Source: Massilia eburnea
GTDB lineage: Bacteria; Pseudomonadota; Gammaproteobacteria; Burkholderiales; Burkholderiaceae_D
Assembly (NCBI RefSeq): GCF_009720745.1
Contig: NZ_WNKX01000011.1
Span: 62,001 to 126,000, forward strand
DNA length: 64,000 nt
Reading direction: 5' to 3'
Shown here: piece after piece, positions 1-11,046 of the stretch
Position numbering within the stretch: position 1 is the first letter of the stretch
How the letters are laid out: each line of letters starts with the position of its first letter
Translations under genes and position numbers: made by a program
The notes under the pieces: model-generated
Told to the model about the DNA's origin: nothing
Databases searched by the model: none
What the model saw: the letters and a program-made list of their open reading frames with translations, nothing else

Positions 1-562
1 CACTTATCAGAAACCCAAGCTGAAGATCTTCAGCGGCAGCTACCCGACCGCCTGCGGCATGGGGCGCTCTGCCACCGGCCCGTTCTACTGTCCAGGCGAC
101 AAGGACGTCTACATCGACCTCGACTTCTTCCGCCTGATGGAACAGCGCTTCCACGCACCCGGAGAGTTCGCGCAAGCGTATGTGCTGGCGCACGAAGTCG
201 GCCACCACGTGCAGAACCTGATGGGGATCAGCGACAAGGTGCATCACGCGCAGCAGAACTCCTCCGAACGCCAGGGCAATGCGCTGTCGGTGCGGCTGGA
301 GCTGCAGGCAGACTGTTTCGCCGGCGTGTGGGCCTACCACGCCAACCGTGCCCGCAGCATCATCGAGAAAGGCGACGTGGAAGCGGCCCTGAATGCCGCC
401 ACCGCGATCGGCGACGATACGCTGCAAAAACAGGCGGGCGGCGAAGTGGTGCCGGATTCCTTCACCCACGGCAGTTCGGCACAGCGCGTACGCTGGTTCA
501 CGCGCGGCATTGAATCGGGCGAAATCTCGCAGTGCAATACCTTTGAGGCGCGCCAGCTGTGA
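1..562 (+). CDS. Neutral zinc metallopeptidase (YpfJ-like), C-terminal part
   Basis: The reading frame is open from the left window edge, so the N-terminus lies outside; the first visible ATG (59) is internal because conserved-looking sequence ([12 protein letters not shown]) precedes it. The segment [23 protein letters not shown] followed by a zinc-binding HEVGHH motif in [14 protein letters not shown] is characteristic of the YpfJ/KPN_02809 family of predicted neutral zinc metallopeptidases. A further acidic motif ([12 protein letters not shown]) probably supplies the third zinc ligand. Family members usually have an N-terminal membrane anchor, which cannot be seen here. Its stop overlaps the GTG start of the next gene by 4 bp (GTGA), suggesting translational coupling. 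The physiological substrate is unknown for this family. Confidence 0.85.
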   Translation, partial: TYQKPKLKIFSGSYPTACGMGRSATGPFYCPGDKDVYIDLDFFRLMEQRFHAPGEFAQAYVLAHEVGHHVQNLMGISDKVHHAQQNSSERQGNALSVRLELQADCFAGVWAYHANRARSIIEKGDVEAALNAATAIGDDTLQKQAGGEVVPDSFTHGSSAQRVRWFTRGIESGEISQCNTFEARQL

Positions 563-2589
563 CGGCGCCGGTGGGAACGGCCGATCCTTATCTCTGGCTG
601 GAAGAAGTGGGCGGTGAGGAGGCCCTGGCCTGGGTCGAGCAGCAAAACGCCATCGCCCTCAAGGAACTTCAGGCGCAGCCGGACTATCCCGGCATCCACG
701 AGCGCCTGAAGACCATCCTCAATTCCAAAGAACGCATCCCCTACGTCAGCAAGCGCGGCGACTACCTGTACAACTTCTGGCGCGACGCCCGGCACACGCG
801 CGGCATCTGGCGCCGCACCACGCTAGATGAATACCGGAAGGCGGAGCCGCAGTGGGAAACGGTGCTCGACATCGACAAGCTGGCTGCAGACGAAAACGAA
901 AACTGGGTCTGGCACGGCGTGACCGGCCTCTATCCCAAGGGCGAAAAATGCCTGGTGCAGCTGTCGCGCGGCGGCGGCGACGCCCATGTGGTGCGCGAAT
1001 TCGACATGGTCACGCGCAGCTTCGTCACCGACGGCTTCAACCTGCCCGAAGCGAAAAGCGATATTGGCTGGATCGACGCCGACACCATCTTCGTGTCCAC
1101 CGATTTCGGCGAAGGCAGCATGACCACCTCCGGCTACCCGCGCATCGTCAAGGAATGGAAGCGAGGGACGCCGCTGGCAGCTGCCAGTACGCTGTACGAA
1201 GCGAAGGAAGACGACCTCGGTGTCGGCGCCTACAAGGACTTCACACCCGGCTACAGCCACCAGTTCATCGCACGCCAGATCGGCTTCTACGAAAGCGAGT
1301 TGTTCGTACGCGACGGCGCCACGCTGGCCAAGGTCGGCAAACCGGACGATGCCAATGCCTACACGGTGCGCGACCAGTTGATCATCGACTTGCGCTCCGA
1401 CTGGGCGGTCAGCGGGTCGACCTACCGGCAAGGTTCACTGCTGGCGATGGATTTCGAACAGTTCATGCGCGGCGAGCGGCGGTTCGAGGTGTTGTTCACG
1501 CCAACGCCAAGCAGCTCGCTCGACAGCGTCTCCGCCACCCGCTCGGCGCTGCTCCTGAATGTGCTGGACAACGTCAAGAACCGCCTGGTCGAACTGCGCC
1601 ATGTCGATGGCCAATGGCAGCGCCGCGACGTCAACGCGCCAGCCTTCGGCACGCTGGAAGTGCAGGCGCTGGACTCCATCGAGTCCGACCAATACTTCCT
1701 GACGGTGACGGACTTCCTGCACCCGACCACGGTGTGCCTGGCCAATGCAGGCTGCGACGAACGCACGCCGCTGAAGTCCCTGCCCGCCTTCTTCGATGCC
1801 GAACCTTACACCGTGCACCAGCATATGGCCGTATCAAAGGACGGCACCCAGGTACCCTACTTCGTAGTAATGGAAAAGGACACCAGGCTTGATGGCAACA
1901 ACCCCGCCGTGCTGTACGCCTACGGCGGCTTCGAAGTCTCGATGAAGCCCTTCTACAGCGGCACCACCGGCGAAGCATGGCTCAAGCAAGGTGGCATCTA
2001 CGTGCTCGCCAATATCCGCGGCGGCGGCGAATTCGGCCCGCGCTGGCACCAGGCCGCGCTGAAGGAGAACCGCCAGCGCGCCTTCGACGACTTCATCGCG
2101 GTGGCGGAAGACCTCATCCAGCGCAAGATCAGCAGCCCGCGCCACCTCGGCATCATGGGCGGCAGCAACGGCGGCCTGCTGGTCGGCGCCGCCATGACCC
2201 AGCGCCCCGACTTGTTCAACGCAGTGGTCTGCCAGGTGCCGCTGCTCGACATGCAACGCTACAGCAAGCTGCTGGCCGGCGCCTCCTGGATGGGAGAATA
2301 CGGCGACCCCGACGACCCGGAACAATGGGCCTACATCAGCCGCTACTCGCCCTACCAGAACGTCTTCAAGGACAAGCACTACCCGCGCGTCCTGTTCACC
2401 ACGTCCACCCGCGACGACCGCGTGCACCCCGGCCACGCCCGCAAAATGGTCGCCAGGATGAAAGGCCAGGGCCACGACGTCCTGTATTGGGAAAACACCG
2501 AAGGCGGCCACGCCGGCGCCGCCAACAACGACCAGCAAGCCCAGATGTGGGCGCTGACCTACACCTTCCTGTTGAAGCAACTGAATTAA
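559..2589 (+). CDS. Prolyl oligopeptidase family serine peptidase (S9A)
   Basis: A 676-residue protein, the usual length for S9A enzymes. An N-terminal beta-propeller region (about residues 70-400) is followed by an alpha/beta-hydrolase peptidase domain. The nucleophile Ser536 lies in GGSNGG, the acid is in [11 protein letters not shown] (about Asp619) and His651 is in EGGHAGA. No signal peptide is visible, so it is probably cytosolic and cleaves short proline-containing peptides. The GTG start is chosen because it overlaps the upstream stop and gives a typical N-terminus (DPYLWLEE). The TAA stop is the first element of a long palindrome (2589-2671). Confidence 0.92.
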   Translation: MTAPVGTADPYLWLEEVGGEEALAWVEQQNAIALKELQAQPDYPGIHERLKTILNSKERIPYVSKRGDYLYNFWRDARHTRGIWRRTTLDEYRKAEPQWETVLDIDKLAADENENWVWHGVTGLYPKGEKCLVQLSRGGGDAHVVREFDMVTRSFVTDGFNLPEAKSDIGWIDADTIFVSTDFGEGSMTTSGYPRIVKEWKRGTPLAAASTLYEAKEDDLGVGAYKDFTPGYSHQFIARQIGFYESELFVRDGATLAKVGKPDDANAYTVRDQLIIDLRSDWAVSGSTYRQGSLLAMDFEQFMRGERRFEVLFTPTPSSSLDSVSATRSALLLNVLDNVKNRLVELRHVDGQWQRRDVNAPAFGTLEVQALDSIESDQYFLTVTDFLHPTTVCLANAGCDERTPLKSLPAFFDAEPYTVHQHMAVSKDGTQVPYFVVMEKDTRLDGNNPAVLYAYGGFEVSMKPFYSGTTGEAWLKQGGIYVLANIRGGGEFGPRWHQAALKENRQRAFDDFIAVAEDLIQRKISSPRHLGIMGGSNGGLLVGAAMTQRPDLFNAVVCQVPLLDMQRYSKLLAGASWMGEYGDPDDPEQWAYISRYSPYQNVFKDKHYPRVLFTTSTRDDRVHPGHARKMVARMKGQGHDVLYWENTEGGHAGAANNDQQAQMWALTYTFLLKQLN

Positions 2590-2671
2590 AAGTCGGGGTC
2601 AGCTCTGGCAATCGGACATGTTTTTCGCAATGCGAAAAACATGTCCGATTGCCAGAGCTGCCCCCGACTTT
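2589..2671. repeat. Long palindromic repeat, family A copy 1
   Basis: Two 40-nt arms (2589-2628 and 2632-2671) around a 3-nt loop pair at all positions except one. The outer ends are AAAGTCGGGG and CCCCGACTTT; the inner stem differs from the second family A copy at 13388. It begins within the stop codon of the upstream peptidase gene. It probably folds into a very strong hairpin in the mRNA 3' end, acting as terminator or stability element, and resembles REP/MITE-like intergenic repeats. No transposase lies nearby. Confidence 0.8.
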
Positions 2672-2865
2672 CACCCCGATTCCAACTTCCCTTCAATCGT
2701 GCGCGTTCGAATATGGCAGGTCGTTATGCTGGGGAAAGTGTTGCCTCACGTGTTGCACAGTTGACAAAGTGAAGCTTTTGACCAGCTTTGTACTTGACTG
2801 TCGCTGCTTCCGGAGTGACATTAGGTCTTCCCTCGCTTTCCACCTTTACCCCTGAGGTAGCGTCA

Positions 2866-5800
2866 ATGAATGATATGACTGAATTGCCGGAAGAGTTGGA
2901 CCTCAAGCTGATCCTCTCGACTCTGATGGCACTGAAGAAGGGCGACTTCTCGGCGCGGCTGCCGTCCGACTGGACTGGCGTCTCGGGCAAGATCGCCGAC
3001 ACCCTCAACGACATCATCGAAACCAACGAGCGCATGGTGAAGACGGTGACGGAGGTCAGCCGCGTGGTGGGCCGCGAAGGCCGGCTGACGCAGCGCGCGA
3101 ATGTGCATGTTTCCGGCGGCTGGTCGACCATCATCAGCGCAGTCAATACGCTGATCGACGACCTGGTGCGCCCAACCACCGAAATGGCGCGCGTGATCGG
3201 CGCTGTGGCAAAGGGCGACCTGTCGCAGACCATGGCGCTGGAGGTCGATGGCCACCCTCTGAAAGGCCAGTACCTGCGCGCGGCGATGACCGCGAACACC
3301 ATGGTGGAGCAGTTGACCTCCTTCTCATCGGAAGTGACGCGCGTGGCGCGCGAGGTGGGTACTGAAGGTAAGCTGGGCGGCCAGGCGCAGGTGAAAGGCG
3401 TTGCAGGTACCTGGAAGGACTTGACCGACTCCGTGAACTCGATGGCAGGTAACTTGACTTCCCAGGTGCGTAACATCGCGGAGGTGACTACTGCGGTGGC
3501 GAACGGCGACTTGTCCAAGAAAATTACAGTGGACGTGCGCGGCGAGATCCTTCAGCTGAAAGACACCATCAACGTGATGGTGGACCAGCTGCGTTCTTTC
3601 GCGTCAGAAGTGACCCGCGTAGCGCGCGAGGTGGGTACCGAGGGTAAGCTGGGCGGCCAGGCATACGTGCCGGGCGTGGGCGGTACGTGGAAAGACTTGA
3701 CCGACAACGTGAACTTCATGGCGTCCAACTTGACGGGCCAGGTACGTAATATCGCGGCGGTAACCACCGCCGTGGCAAACGGCGACTTGTCCAAGAAAAT
3801 TACGGTGGACGTGAAGGGCGAAATCCTTGAACTGAAAAACACCATCAACGTGATGGTGGACCAGCTGTCTTCCTTCGCGTCGGAAGTGACCCGTGTGGCG
3901 CGTGAGGTGGGTACCGAGGGTAAGCTCGGCGGCCAGGCGCAGGTGAAAGGCGTGGCCGGCACGTGGAAGGACTTGACCGACTCCGTGAACTCGATGGCGG
4001 GTAACCTGACTTCGCAGGTGCGTAACATCGCGGAGGTGACCACCGCTGTGGCGAACGGCGACTTGTCCAAAAAGATCACGGTGGACGTGAAAGGCGAGAT
4101 CCTCGAGCTGAAAAACACCATCAACGTGATGGTGGACCAATTGAACTCCTTCGCATCCGAGGTGACCCGCGTGGCGCGTGAGGTCGGTACCGAAGGTAAG
4201 CTGGGCGGCCAGGCAAACGTCTCCGGCGTCGGCGGTACTTGGAAGGACTTGACCGACAACGTGAACTTCATGGCGTCCAACCTGACGGGCCAGGTGCGTA
4301 ACATCGCGGAGGTGACCACCGCCGTGGCGAACGGCGACCTGTCCAAGAAAATTACCGTGGACGTGAAGGGCGAGATCCTGGAACTGAAAAACACCATCAA
4401 CGTCATGGTGGACCAGCTGTCCTCCTTCGCCTCCGAAGTGACCCGTGTGGCGCGTGAGGTCGGCACCGAGGGTAAGCTGGGCGGCCAGGCATACGTGCCG
4501 GGCGTGGGCGGTACGTGGAAGGACTTGACGGACAACGTGAACTTCATGGCGTCCAACCTGACGGGCCAGGTGCGTAATATCGCTGCGGTGACCACCGCCG
4601 TGGCGCGCGGCGACTTGTCGAAAAAGATTACCGTGGACGTGAAGGGTGAGATCCTTGAACTGAAAGACACCATCAACGTGATGGTGGACCAGCTGTCCTC
4701 CTTCGCATCGGAGGTGACCCGCGTGGCGCGTGAGGTCGGTACGGAAGGTAAGCTGGGCGGCCAGGCAAACGTGTCCGGCGTGGCCGGTACATGGAAGGAC
4801 CTGACCGAAAACGTGAACCAGCTGGCGGCAAACCTGACCAACCAGGTGCGTGCGATTGCGGAGGTGGCGACCGCCGTGACGCGCGGCGACTTGTCCCGCT
4901 CCATCCAGGTGGAAGCGCGCGGCGAGGTGTCCTACCTGAAGGACAACATCAACGAGATGATCCGCAACCTGAAGGAAACCACGCAGAAGAATGCGCAGCA
5001 GGACTGGCTGAAAACCAACCTGGCGCGCTTCACCCGCCTGCTGCAAGGCCAGCGCGACTTGCAGGCGGTGACGAAGCTGATCCTGTCGGAGCTGGCGCCG
5101 CTGGTGTCTGCCCACCACGGCGTGTTCTATATGATGGACTCGCAACTGGCCGACGCCCGCCTGCGCATGATTGCGAGCTACGGCTACCGCTCCTCGCGCA
5201 AGCTGCCGACCTCTTTCCTGCCCGGCGAAGGCCTGGTGGGGCAGTGTGCGCTGGAGAAGGTGCGTATCTGGCTGACCGACGTGCCGCGCGATTACATCGT
5301 CGTCAGTTCCGGCCTGGGTGCGGCGCCGCCGACCAATATCGTGGTGCTGCCTATCCTGTTCGAACAACAGGTGAAGGCGGTGATCGAGATCGCCTCGCTG
5401 GACCGATTCACCGAAACCCACCTTTCCTTCCTCGACCAGTTGATGGAATCGATCGGCGTGGTGCTGAACACCATCGAGGCAAACAGCCGTACCGAATCGC
5501 TGCTGACCCAGTCGCAATCGCTGGCGCAGGAACTGCAGCAGACCAACCAGGAGCTGGCGGAAAAAGCCCGCCTGCTGTCCGAGCAGAACATCGAGGTGGA
5601 ACGCAAGAACCGCGAGGTGGAACAGGCGAAACTGGCGCTGGAAGAAAAAGCCACCCAGCTGGCCCTGTCCTCCAAGTACAAGTCCGAGTTCCTGGCCAAT
5701 ATGTCGCACGAACTGCGCACGCCGCTGAACTCCCTCCTGATCCTGGCGCAGCAGCTGGGCGACAACCCGGAGGGCAACCTGTCCGGCAAGCAGGTGGAGT

Positions 5801-7758
5801 TCGCCAAGACCATCCACGGCTCCGGCTCCGACCTGCTTACCCTGATTAACGACATCCTGGACCTGTCGAAGATCGAATCCGGTACCGTCACGCTGGACGT
5901 GTCGGAGTACCGCTTCGCCAACCTGCGCAGCTACGTGGAGCGTACCTTCCGCCACATGGCCGAAGCCAAGCACCTGGGCTTCACGGTGGAACTGGGCGAC
6001 AACCTGCCGACATCGCTGATGACCGACACCACGCGCCTGCAGCAGGTGCTGAAAAACCTGTTGTCCAACGCGTTCAAGTTCACCAATCACGGCCAGGTTT
6101 CGCTCGGCATCGCCCTGGTGCAAAGCGGCTGGAGCAGCGACCACCCCAACCTGGGCAACGCGGACGCGGTGCTGGCCTTCTCGGTCAGCGACACCGGTGT
6201 CGGTATCGCGGGCGACAAGCTGCAGCTGATCTTCGAAGCATTCCAGCAGGCCGACGGTTCCACCGCGCGCAAGTACGGCGGCACCGGCCTTGGCCTGTCG
6301 ATTTCCCGCGAACTGGCGCGCCTGCTGGGCGGCGAGATCCGGGTCGAATCGACGGTCGGCGCAGGTTCCACCTTCACGCTGTTCCTGCCGTATAACCGCT
6401 CCGGCTTCGTGTACTACGAAACGGCACGCCAGCCGGCGATGCCGCGCTTGCCCGCTCCCGCAACGAACACGCCGATTATCGCTACGCCGTCCGTGGTGTA
6501 CGCGCCGCCACCGCAAGAGCAGGTAGCCGAACAGGATGAGCAAGTCTTCGGCTCGACCATCGACGACCGCGGCCTGACCGCGCCAGGCGATCCTTCCGTG
6601 CTGATCATCGAAGACGACGATCGGTTCGCCAAGGTGGTGCTGGACTTTGCGCGGGAAAAGAACTTCAAGGGCATCGTCACCCACCAGGGCGACTGGGCAC
6701 TGAGCCTGGCGCGCGACTACCTGCCGTCCGCCATCCTGCTCGACCTGGACCTGCCGGACATCGACGGCTTCACAGTCCTGGAACGCCTGAAACGCGATCC
6801 GAGCACGCGCCACATTCCGGTGCATGTGATGTCCAGCCTGCGCGAGCGTGAACGTGCGCTGCGTTCGGGCGCCATCTCCTACCTGAACAAGCCGGTCAGC
6901 AAGGAAGACCTGAACGAAGAATTCATGCGCATCCAGCGCTTCCTGATCGGCGGCAAACGCAACCTGCTGGTGGTGGACGATGAGGAGAACCAGCGCGACG
7001 CCATCGTCAAGCTGATTGGCGACACCGACGTCGACATCACGGCCGTCGGCACCGGCCAGGAAGCGCTGGCCGCGCTGCATGCCTCGCACTTCGACTGCAT
7101 GGTGCTGGACCTGACCCTGCCCGACATCAGCGGCTTCGAACTGCTGGACCTGATCGGCAAGGACCAGCGCCTGCGCGACCTGCCGATCGTGATCAACACC
7201 GCCAAAGAGTTGAACCGAAAGGAAGTCGCGAAGCTGAAACGCTATGCCAAGACCATCGTCATCAAGGATGCCCGCTCGCCGGAGCGCCTGCTGGACGAAA
7301 CCGCCCTCTTCCTGCACCGCTCGCAAGCCAACCTGCCCGAAGCGCAGCGCCGCATGCTGGAAGAAGTGCATGCGGCCGACGCTGGCCTGGCGGGCCGCAA
7401 AGTGCTGATCGTCGACGATGACTTGCGCAATATTTTCGCCCTGTCCTCGCTGCTGGAACGCCAGCAGATGCTGGTGTCTTTCGCCGAAAACGGGCGCGAC
7501 GGCATTGAGGTGCTGGAACGCGACCCGACCATCGAGATCGTCCTGATGGACATCATGATGCCGGAAATGGACGGCTACGACACCATGCGCGCCATCCGCC
7601 GCATCCCGAAATTCCGCTCGCTGCCGATCATTACGCTGACAGCGAAGGCGATGAAGGGCGACCGCGACAAGTGTATTGCGGCCGGCGCCTCCGACTACAT
7701 CACCAAGCCGGTTGACGTGGCGCAGTTGCTGTCGCTGATGCGCGTTTGGCTGCACTGA
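2866..7758 (+). CDS. Poly-HAMP hybrid sensor histidine kinase with three receiver domains (Nik1/Os-1 type)
   Basis: A 1630-residue hybrid kinase. An ATG at 2788 is in frame, but the ATG at 2866 has a GAGG Shine-Dalgarno and removes an atypical leader. Domains in order: seven HAMP-type units of about 92 residues (one diverged, six near-identical, residues about 60-700), a GAF domain (about 720-880), a coiled coil, HisKA with His948 in NMSHELRTP, HATPase_c (GTGLGLS box), then three receiver domains with phospho-acceptors at about Asp1293, Asp1415 and Asp1562. No transmembrane segment is evident, so it is probably cytoplasmic. The layout resembles fungal group III kinases (Nik1/Os-1), known for osmotic and fungicide sensing; the bacterial ligand is unknown. 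Its stop overlaps the CheR-like gene. Confidence 0.93.
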   Translation: MNDMTELPEELDLKLILSTLMALKKGDFSARLPSDWTGVSGKIADTLNDIIETNERMVKTVTEVSRVVGREGRLTQRANVHVSGGWSTIISAVNTLIDDLVRPTTEMARVIGAVAKGDLSQTMALEVDGHPLKGQYLRAAMTANTMVEQLTSFSSEVTRVAREVGTEGKLGGQAQVKGVAGTWKDLTDSVNSMAGNLTSQVRNIAEVTTAVANGDLSKKITVDVRGEILQLKDTINVMVDQLRSFASEVTRVAREVGTEGKLGGQAYVPGVGGTWKDLTDNVNFMASNLTGQVRNIAAVTTAVANGDLSKKITVDVKGEILELKNTINVMVDQLSSFASEVTRVAREVGTEGKLGGQAQVKGVAGTWKDLTDSVNSMAGNLTSQVRNIAEVTTAVANGDLSKKITVDVKGEILELKNTINVMVDQLNSFASEVTRVAREVGTEGKLGGQANVSGVGGTWKDLTDNVNFMASNLTGQVRNIAEVTTAVANGDLSKKITVDVKGEILELKNTINVMVDQLSSFASEVTRVAREVGTEGKLGGQAYVPGVGGTWKDLTDNVNFMASNLTGQVRNIAAVTTAVARGDLSKKITVDVKGEILELKDTINVMVDQLSSFASEVTRVAREVGTEGKLGGQANVSGVAGTWKDLTENVNQLAANLTNQVRAIAEVATAVTRGDLSRSIQVEARGEVSYLKDNINEMIRNLKETTQKNAQQDWLKTNLARFTRLLQGQRDLQAVTKLILSELAPLVSAHHGVFYMMDSQLADARLRMIASYGYRSSRKLPTSFLPGEGLVGQCALEKVRIWLTDVPRDYIVVSSGLGAAPPTNIVVLPILFEQQVKAVIEIASLDRFTETHLSFLDQLMESIGVVLNTIEANSRTESLLTQSQSLAQELQQTNQELAEKARLLSEQNIEVERKNREVEQAKLALEEKATQLALSSKYKSEFLANMSHELRTPLNSLLILAQQLGDNPEGNLSGKQVEFAKTIHGSGSDLLTLINDILDLSKIESGTVTLDVSEYRFANLRSYVERTFRHMAEAKHLGFTVELGDNLPTSLMTDTTRLQQVLKNLLSNAFKFTNHGQVSLGIALVQSGWSSDHPNLGNADAVLAFSVSDTGVGIAGDKLQLIFEAFQQADGSTARKYGGTGLGLSISRELARLLGGEIRVESTVGAGSTFTLFLPYNRSGFVYYETARQPAMPRLPAPATNTPIIATPSVVYAPPPQEQVAEQDEQVFGSTIDDRGLTAPGDPSVLIIEDDDRFAKVVLDFAREKNFKGIVTHQGDWALSLARDYLPSAILLDLDLPDIDGFTVLERLKRDPSTRHIPVHVMSSLRERERALRSGAISYLNKPVSKEDLNEEFMRIQRFLIGGKRNLLVVDDEENQRDAIVKLIGDTDVDITAVGTGQEALAALHASHFDCMVLDLTLPDISGFELLDLIGKDQRLRDLPIVINTAKELNRKEVAKLKRYAKTIVIKDARSPERLLDETALFLHRSQANLPEAQRRMLEEVHAADAGLAGRKVLIVDDDLRNIFALSSLLERQQMLVSFAENGRDGIEVLERDPTIEIVLMDIMMPEMDGYDTMRAIRRIPKFRSLPIITLTAKAMKGDRDKCIAAGASDYITKPVDVAQLLSLMRVWLH
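3331..4986 (+). repeat. Six tandem 276-bp coding repeats (HAMP units)
   Basis: Units begin at 3331, 3607, 3883, 4159, 4435 and 4711, each starting with codons for [18 protein letters not shown], with exact 276-bp periodicity (92 codons). Two alternating types are visible: units 1 and 3 contain [12 protein letters not shown], while units 2, 4 and 5 contain [12 protein letters not shown]. Unit 6 diverges in its second half. The near-identity at DNA level suggests recent expansion or gene conversion and makes unit-number variation by recombination likely. Confidence 0.95.
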
Positions 7759-8606
7759 TGGGCGCCAACGAAGAACTGCGCCGCAACACGGCGCCGGAGC
7801 TGGAAGAACTCGAGCTGGAATTGCTGCTGGAGGCGGTCGTGCGCCGCTTCGGATTCGACTTCCGGCTGCACGACCGCGCGCCGCTGAAGCGCAAGCTGTT
7901 CGGCTTCATGCAGCTGCGCGGGCTGGCCACGCTGTCGCAGCTGCAAGATCACGTGCTGCACGATCCCGCCACCGCGGGCAACCTGCTGCGCGCCCTGCAC
8001 GTGCCGCCCGCCACCTTGTTCGACGATCCGGCGGAAGCGCTGATGCTGCGCGAATCCGCCGAACATTCCTTGCGCGGCGCCGCCCTGCCCCGCATCTGGC
8101 TGGCCGACTGCGCCGGCGCCGGCCAGGCATGGACGCTTGCCATTATCCTGTCCGAAATGGGGCTGCTGGCGCACGCCGAAATCCACGCCACGGTCGCCAG
8201 CGACGACATGCTCGATGAAGCAGCTGCCGCCTGGCTGACCGAGGCCGAACTGGAACGGGCACAATCCGCTTACGCACAAGCGGGGGGAAAGGGCCGCCTG
8301 GCCGACTACTTCACTATCCAGGGCGGGCACGCCGTGCTCGCGCCCTCGCTGCGCTGCCATATCACGTGGGCGCAATACAACCTGGTCACCGACGCTTCGT
8401 TCAATGAGTTCAACCTGATCGCCTGCCAGCGCGCCTTGCCCGACTTCGGCCCGCTGCTGCGCCAGCGCGTACTGCAGCTATTTCACGATAGCCTGGTGCC
8501 TTTCGGCACGCTGGGACTGGACCGCGAGCTCGATCCCGCCGATCCGTTCAGCGCAGGATACCTGGCCTTAAGCCCAGGACAGCCCTGGTACAAACGCGTT
8601 ACCTGA
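7758..8606 (+). CDS. CheR-like methyltransferase with degenerate motifs
   Basis: A 282-residue protein whose ATG overlaps the kinase TGA by one base; a TTG at 7746 is also in frame but less likely. The overall pattern follows CheR proteins: an N-terminal helical domain, then a Rossmann-like domain ending in QRVLQLFHDSLVPFGTLGL. The usual SAM-binding GCSTGEE segment reads DCAGAGQ, and the usual CRNVLIYF segment reads CQRALPDF. It may therefore be a non-catalytic or altered CheR domain acting with the poly-HAMP kinase, with which it is translationally coupled. Its 3' end overlaps the convergent galactosidase gene by 8 bp. Confidence 0.7.
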   Translation: MGANEELRRNTAPELEELELELLLEAVVRRFGFDFRLHDRAPLKRKLFGFMQLRGLATLSQLQDHVLHDPATAGNLLRALHVPPATLFDDPAEALMLRESAEHSLRGAALPRIWLADCAGAGQAWTLAIILSEMGLLAHAEIHATVASDDMLDEAAAAWLTEAELERAQSAYAQAGGKGRLADYFTIQGGHAVLAPSLRCHITWAQYNLVTDASFNEFNLIACQRALPDFGPLLRQRVLQLFHDSLVPFGTLGLDRELDPADPFSAGYLALSPGQPWYKRVT

Positions 8607-10830
8607 AGCCTTCCGCTTCCAGTACAAATGCGGCGGCCTGGAAGTCGCCCTCCAGCGCCGCTTTCAGGCCGTTCCCCATCCAGTACGCGCCGCTGGCTTT
8701 GGAAGGCGTTCCCGCCGCTGCCGCGCCCGAGATCGCGCGCAAGGTATAGACGGCGTCCGGCAGCAGGCCGCGCAGCTGGATCATCGGCTGTGCGGAGCGC
8801 ATCATGCTTGAGTGCAGGAAGGCGAACAACACGGCCTGCTTGCGGTCCTGCGACACGGACAGCGTGGCCGAACGCGGCGCGCCATTCCCCGGCGAGACCA
8901 GGCGGTACAGGTTCCCAAGCTGCACCGTCGACCGGATCCGTTTGTATTCCGCTACCAGGCGCTTGGCTTTGGCGAAATCGTCTTCGGTCCAGTGCTTCAA
9001 GTTGGCGCCGATGCCAAGCCCGCCCTGCATCGCCGAAAGGAAGCGGTAGTCGAGCGACGTCACGCGCCTGTTCACGAAATTCGGCGAATCGGTGACCCAG
9101 GCCATCATGATGGCAGGGCTGTAGGCGTGGCTGAATCCATCCTGGATGACCAGGCGGTCATATGGATCGGTGTTATCGGAAGTCCAGACCTGCTCGGTGA
9201 GTTTCATGATTCCCAGGTCCACCCGGCCGCCGCCGCTGGCGCAGGATTCGATCTCCAGGCGGGGGTGCCTGCGGCGCAGCTCCGCCAGCAGGCGATACAG
9301 GTTGTCCACGTAGGCGACATAAAGCCGCTGCTGTTCATCCGGCGCCACTTCCGGCCAGCCTGGCTCCGACCAGGTGCGGTTATGGTCCCACTTCAGGTAT
9401 TCGATGTTATTGCTGGAGACCAGGTCATCCAGCACCTTCAGCAGATGCTCGCAGACGTCCTTGCGCGCGAGGTTGAGCACCAGCTGGTTGCGCGCCTCGG
9501 AGCGCTGCCGGCCCGGGAAGTTGATTACCCAGTCCGGGTGCGCGCGATAAAGATCGCTGTCGGGATTGACCATTTCCGGCTCGACCCACAGGCCAAACTG
9601 CATCCCAAGGCCGTTGACGTGCTTGATCAGGGGACCAAGTCCATTCGGGAACTTCTTGCGGTTGACGACCCAGTCGCCGAGGCCCGTCTTGTCATTATTG
9701 CGGGCGCCAAACCAGCCATCGTCAACTACAAAACGCTCAACACCGATACTGGCTGCCTTCTCCGCCAGCGCCATCTGGCCTGCCTCGTTCACGTCGAAGA
9801 AAGTCGCTTCCCACGAGTTGTAGAGGACGGGCCGCAAGCGCGGGACCGGAGCGTTCGGCAAGATCTTCTCGCGCTGGAAGCGGTGGAAGACGCGCGACGC
9901 ACCGCCAAAGCCTTCGTTTGAAAAACCGGCATAAAACACCGGCGATGCCAAGCTCTCGCCGGGCTTGAGGCGGTAATTGAAGTCGAAAGGATTATAGCCG
10001 GCGGTAGCGTGCACCCCGCCCATCGCGTCCATCTCGACGTTGATGCGCCATGAACCGCTCCAGCCAAGCGCCCCGAACCAGACTGGCCCCGCCTCCTCGC
10101 CGGTCGTATTGCGGCTCAGCGCAATCCATGGATTGGACTGATGCGAAGTGACGCCCTTGCGGCTTTCCACGAAAAATGCGCCCGGCGTGACGGCCCGGGT
10201 CTGGAGCATGAACTCTCCCGCCCAACGGCCGGACAGGAACGACAACTGGTAATCATCGCTGTAAGGAAGGTTCACGCAAGCCGCCGCCATCTGATCCACC
10301 TGGATCCAGCTGCCGGTGCGGTTTTCAACAACGGCGGAACGCGCCAGGATGCCGGTCGCCTCGTCCATCGCATACGTCAATGAAACGTGGACCGCGCGCT
10401 TAACGTCCTTCAACTGCACTAGCAGCTGGTCGCCGCGGAATTGATGGCCGGTATACCGCAAGTCAAGATCCCGCACACCATCAGGGAAGCGCACTTTCAG
10501 CGCGGGTTCCGTGGTCAAGCCCCCGCCAAAACCGGCGAATTCGTAGGGCGTGACGGCAATCGGCACTTCGTTCGACGAATTCCCTTCAACAATGACGGCT
10601 GCCGGCAGTTTGTCACTGGCGTCCAGCGCAGGCCCCCAGTACAGGGACTGCAGCTGCCCCTCCGCATTGACGCCAAACGCGTAGCTGCTGCCGCCGCCAT
10701 CGAACCGGAAAACCTTGCCGGCATCATCCACCAGTGCCCGCGCCCTCGCGCCGCCGGTAAAAGCCAGGCTGGCAGCAGAGCCCAGCAAGCCGAGAAAGAC
10801 TTTGCGCCGCGTTTCGTTCGTCCCCGTCAT
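8599..10830 (-). CDS. Alpha-galactosidase, glycoside hydrolase family 36, Tat-exported
   Basis: A 743-residue GH36 enzyme. The N-terminus carries a twin-arginine signal (TRRKVFLGLLG followed by a hydrophobic stretch and an ARARA cleavage region), predicting folded export to the periplasm. The catalytic nucleophile Asp482 is in LKWDHNRTW and the acid/base Asp552 in TSDNTDPYDR; the WFGARNNDKTGLGDW region is typical of the barrel. It should release galactose from raffinose-type or galactomannan oligosaccharides. It is divergent from a TonB-dependent receptor, a likely partner for oligosaccharide uptake. The shared intergenic region contains two operator-like palindromes. Confidence 0.93.
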   Translation of the reverse strand: MTGTNETRRKVFLGLLGSAASLAFTGGARARALVDDAGKVFRFDGGGSSYAFGVNAEGQLQSLYWGPALDASDKLPAAVIVEGNSSNEVPIAVTPYEFAGFGGGLTTEPALKVRFPDGVRDLDLRYTGHQFRGDQLLVQLKDVKRAVHVSLTYAMDEATGILARSAVVENRTGSWIQVDQMAAACVNLPYSDDYQLSFLSGRWAGEFMLQTRAVTPGAFFVESRKGVTSHQSNPWIALSRNTTGEEAGPVWFGALGWSGSWRINVEMDAMGGVHATAGYNPFDFNYRLKPGESLASPVFYAGFSNEGFGGASRVFHRFQREKILPNAPVPRLRPVLYNSWEATFFDVNEAGQMALAEKAASIGVERFVVDDGWFGARNNDKTGLGDWVVNRKKFPNGLGPLIKHVNGLGMQFGLWVEPEMVNPDSDLYRAHPDWVINFPGRQRSEARNQLVLNLARKDVCEHLLKVLDDLVSSNNIEYLKWDHNRTWSEPGWPEVAPDEQQRLYVAYVDNLYRLLAELRRRHPRLEIESCASGGGRVDLGIMKLTEQVWTSDNTDPYDRLVIQDGFSHAYSPAIMMAWVTDSPNFVNRRVTSLDYRFLSAMQGGLGIGANLKHWTEDDFAKAKRLVAEYKRIRSTVQLGNLYRLVSPGNGAPRSATLSVSQDRKQAVLFAFLHSSMMRSAQPMIQLRGLLPDAVYTLRAISGAAAAGTPSKASGAYWMGNGLKAALEGDFQAAAFVLEAEGFR

Positions 10831-10925
10831 CGATTCCTCTTCGAGATAGCGTCAGTACCCCGAGCTTATCAAACAAGCCAACCGCTATAACAAAGCTATA
10901 TCAGCAAGGACTAGATCAAGGCGAA

Positions 10926-10948
10926 ATCGAAATATCACTACTTTCGAT
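10926..10948. promoter_or_regulatory. Inverted repeat in the galactosidase/receptor promoter region
   Basis: Seven-base arms ATCGAAA and TTTCGAT are separated by nine bases, in the 216-bp gap between the divergent galactosidase and TonB receptor genes. The arm length and spacing suit a dimeric regulator. The regulator is not identified and no regulator gene is adjacent. Confidence 0.4.
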
Positions 10949-10950
10949 CG

Positions 10951-10966
10951 TGTGCAAAATTGCACA
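10951..10966. promoter_or_regulatory. Perfect 16-bp palindrome, copy 1 of a shared operator-like site
   Basis: TGTGCAAAATTGCACA is perfectly self-complementary. It lies 80 bp before the receptor start and 120 bp before the galactosidase start. The identical sequence is found at 18871-18886 between the LysR and hydrolase genes, so it is probably a transcription factor site rather than chance. Confidence 0.55.
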
Positions 10967-11046
10967 ACGTGAGTGCGGCACTGTCAGTTTCGCACAGTTG
11001 GCAAAACATGCACACTCCTCGCATAACAAAACCTGAGGAGACTTTG

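Noticed and set aside
3331-4986. Regular 276-bp repeats considered as a CRISPR or satellite array
   Set aside because: The repeats are coding, in frame, without spacers, and match HAMP units.
3604-7755. 1383-residue open frame antisense to the poly-HAMP kinase
   Set aside because: It is the complement of a repeat-rich, GC-rich gene; the translation is His/Gln/Arg/Val-rich with no domain, while the sense strand has complete kinase domains.
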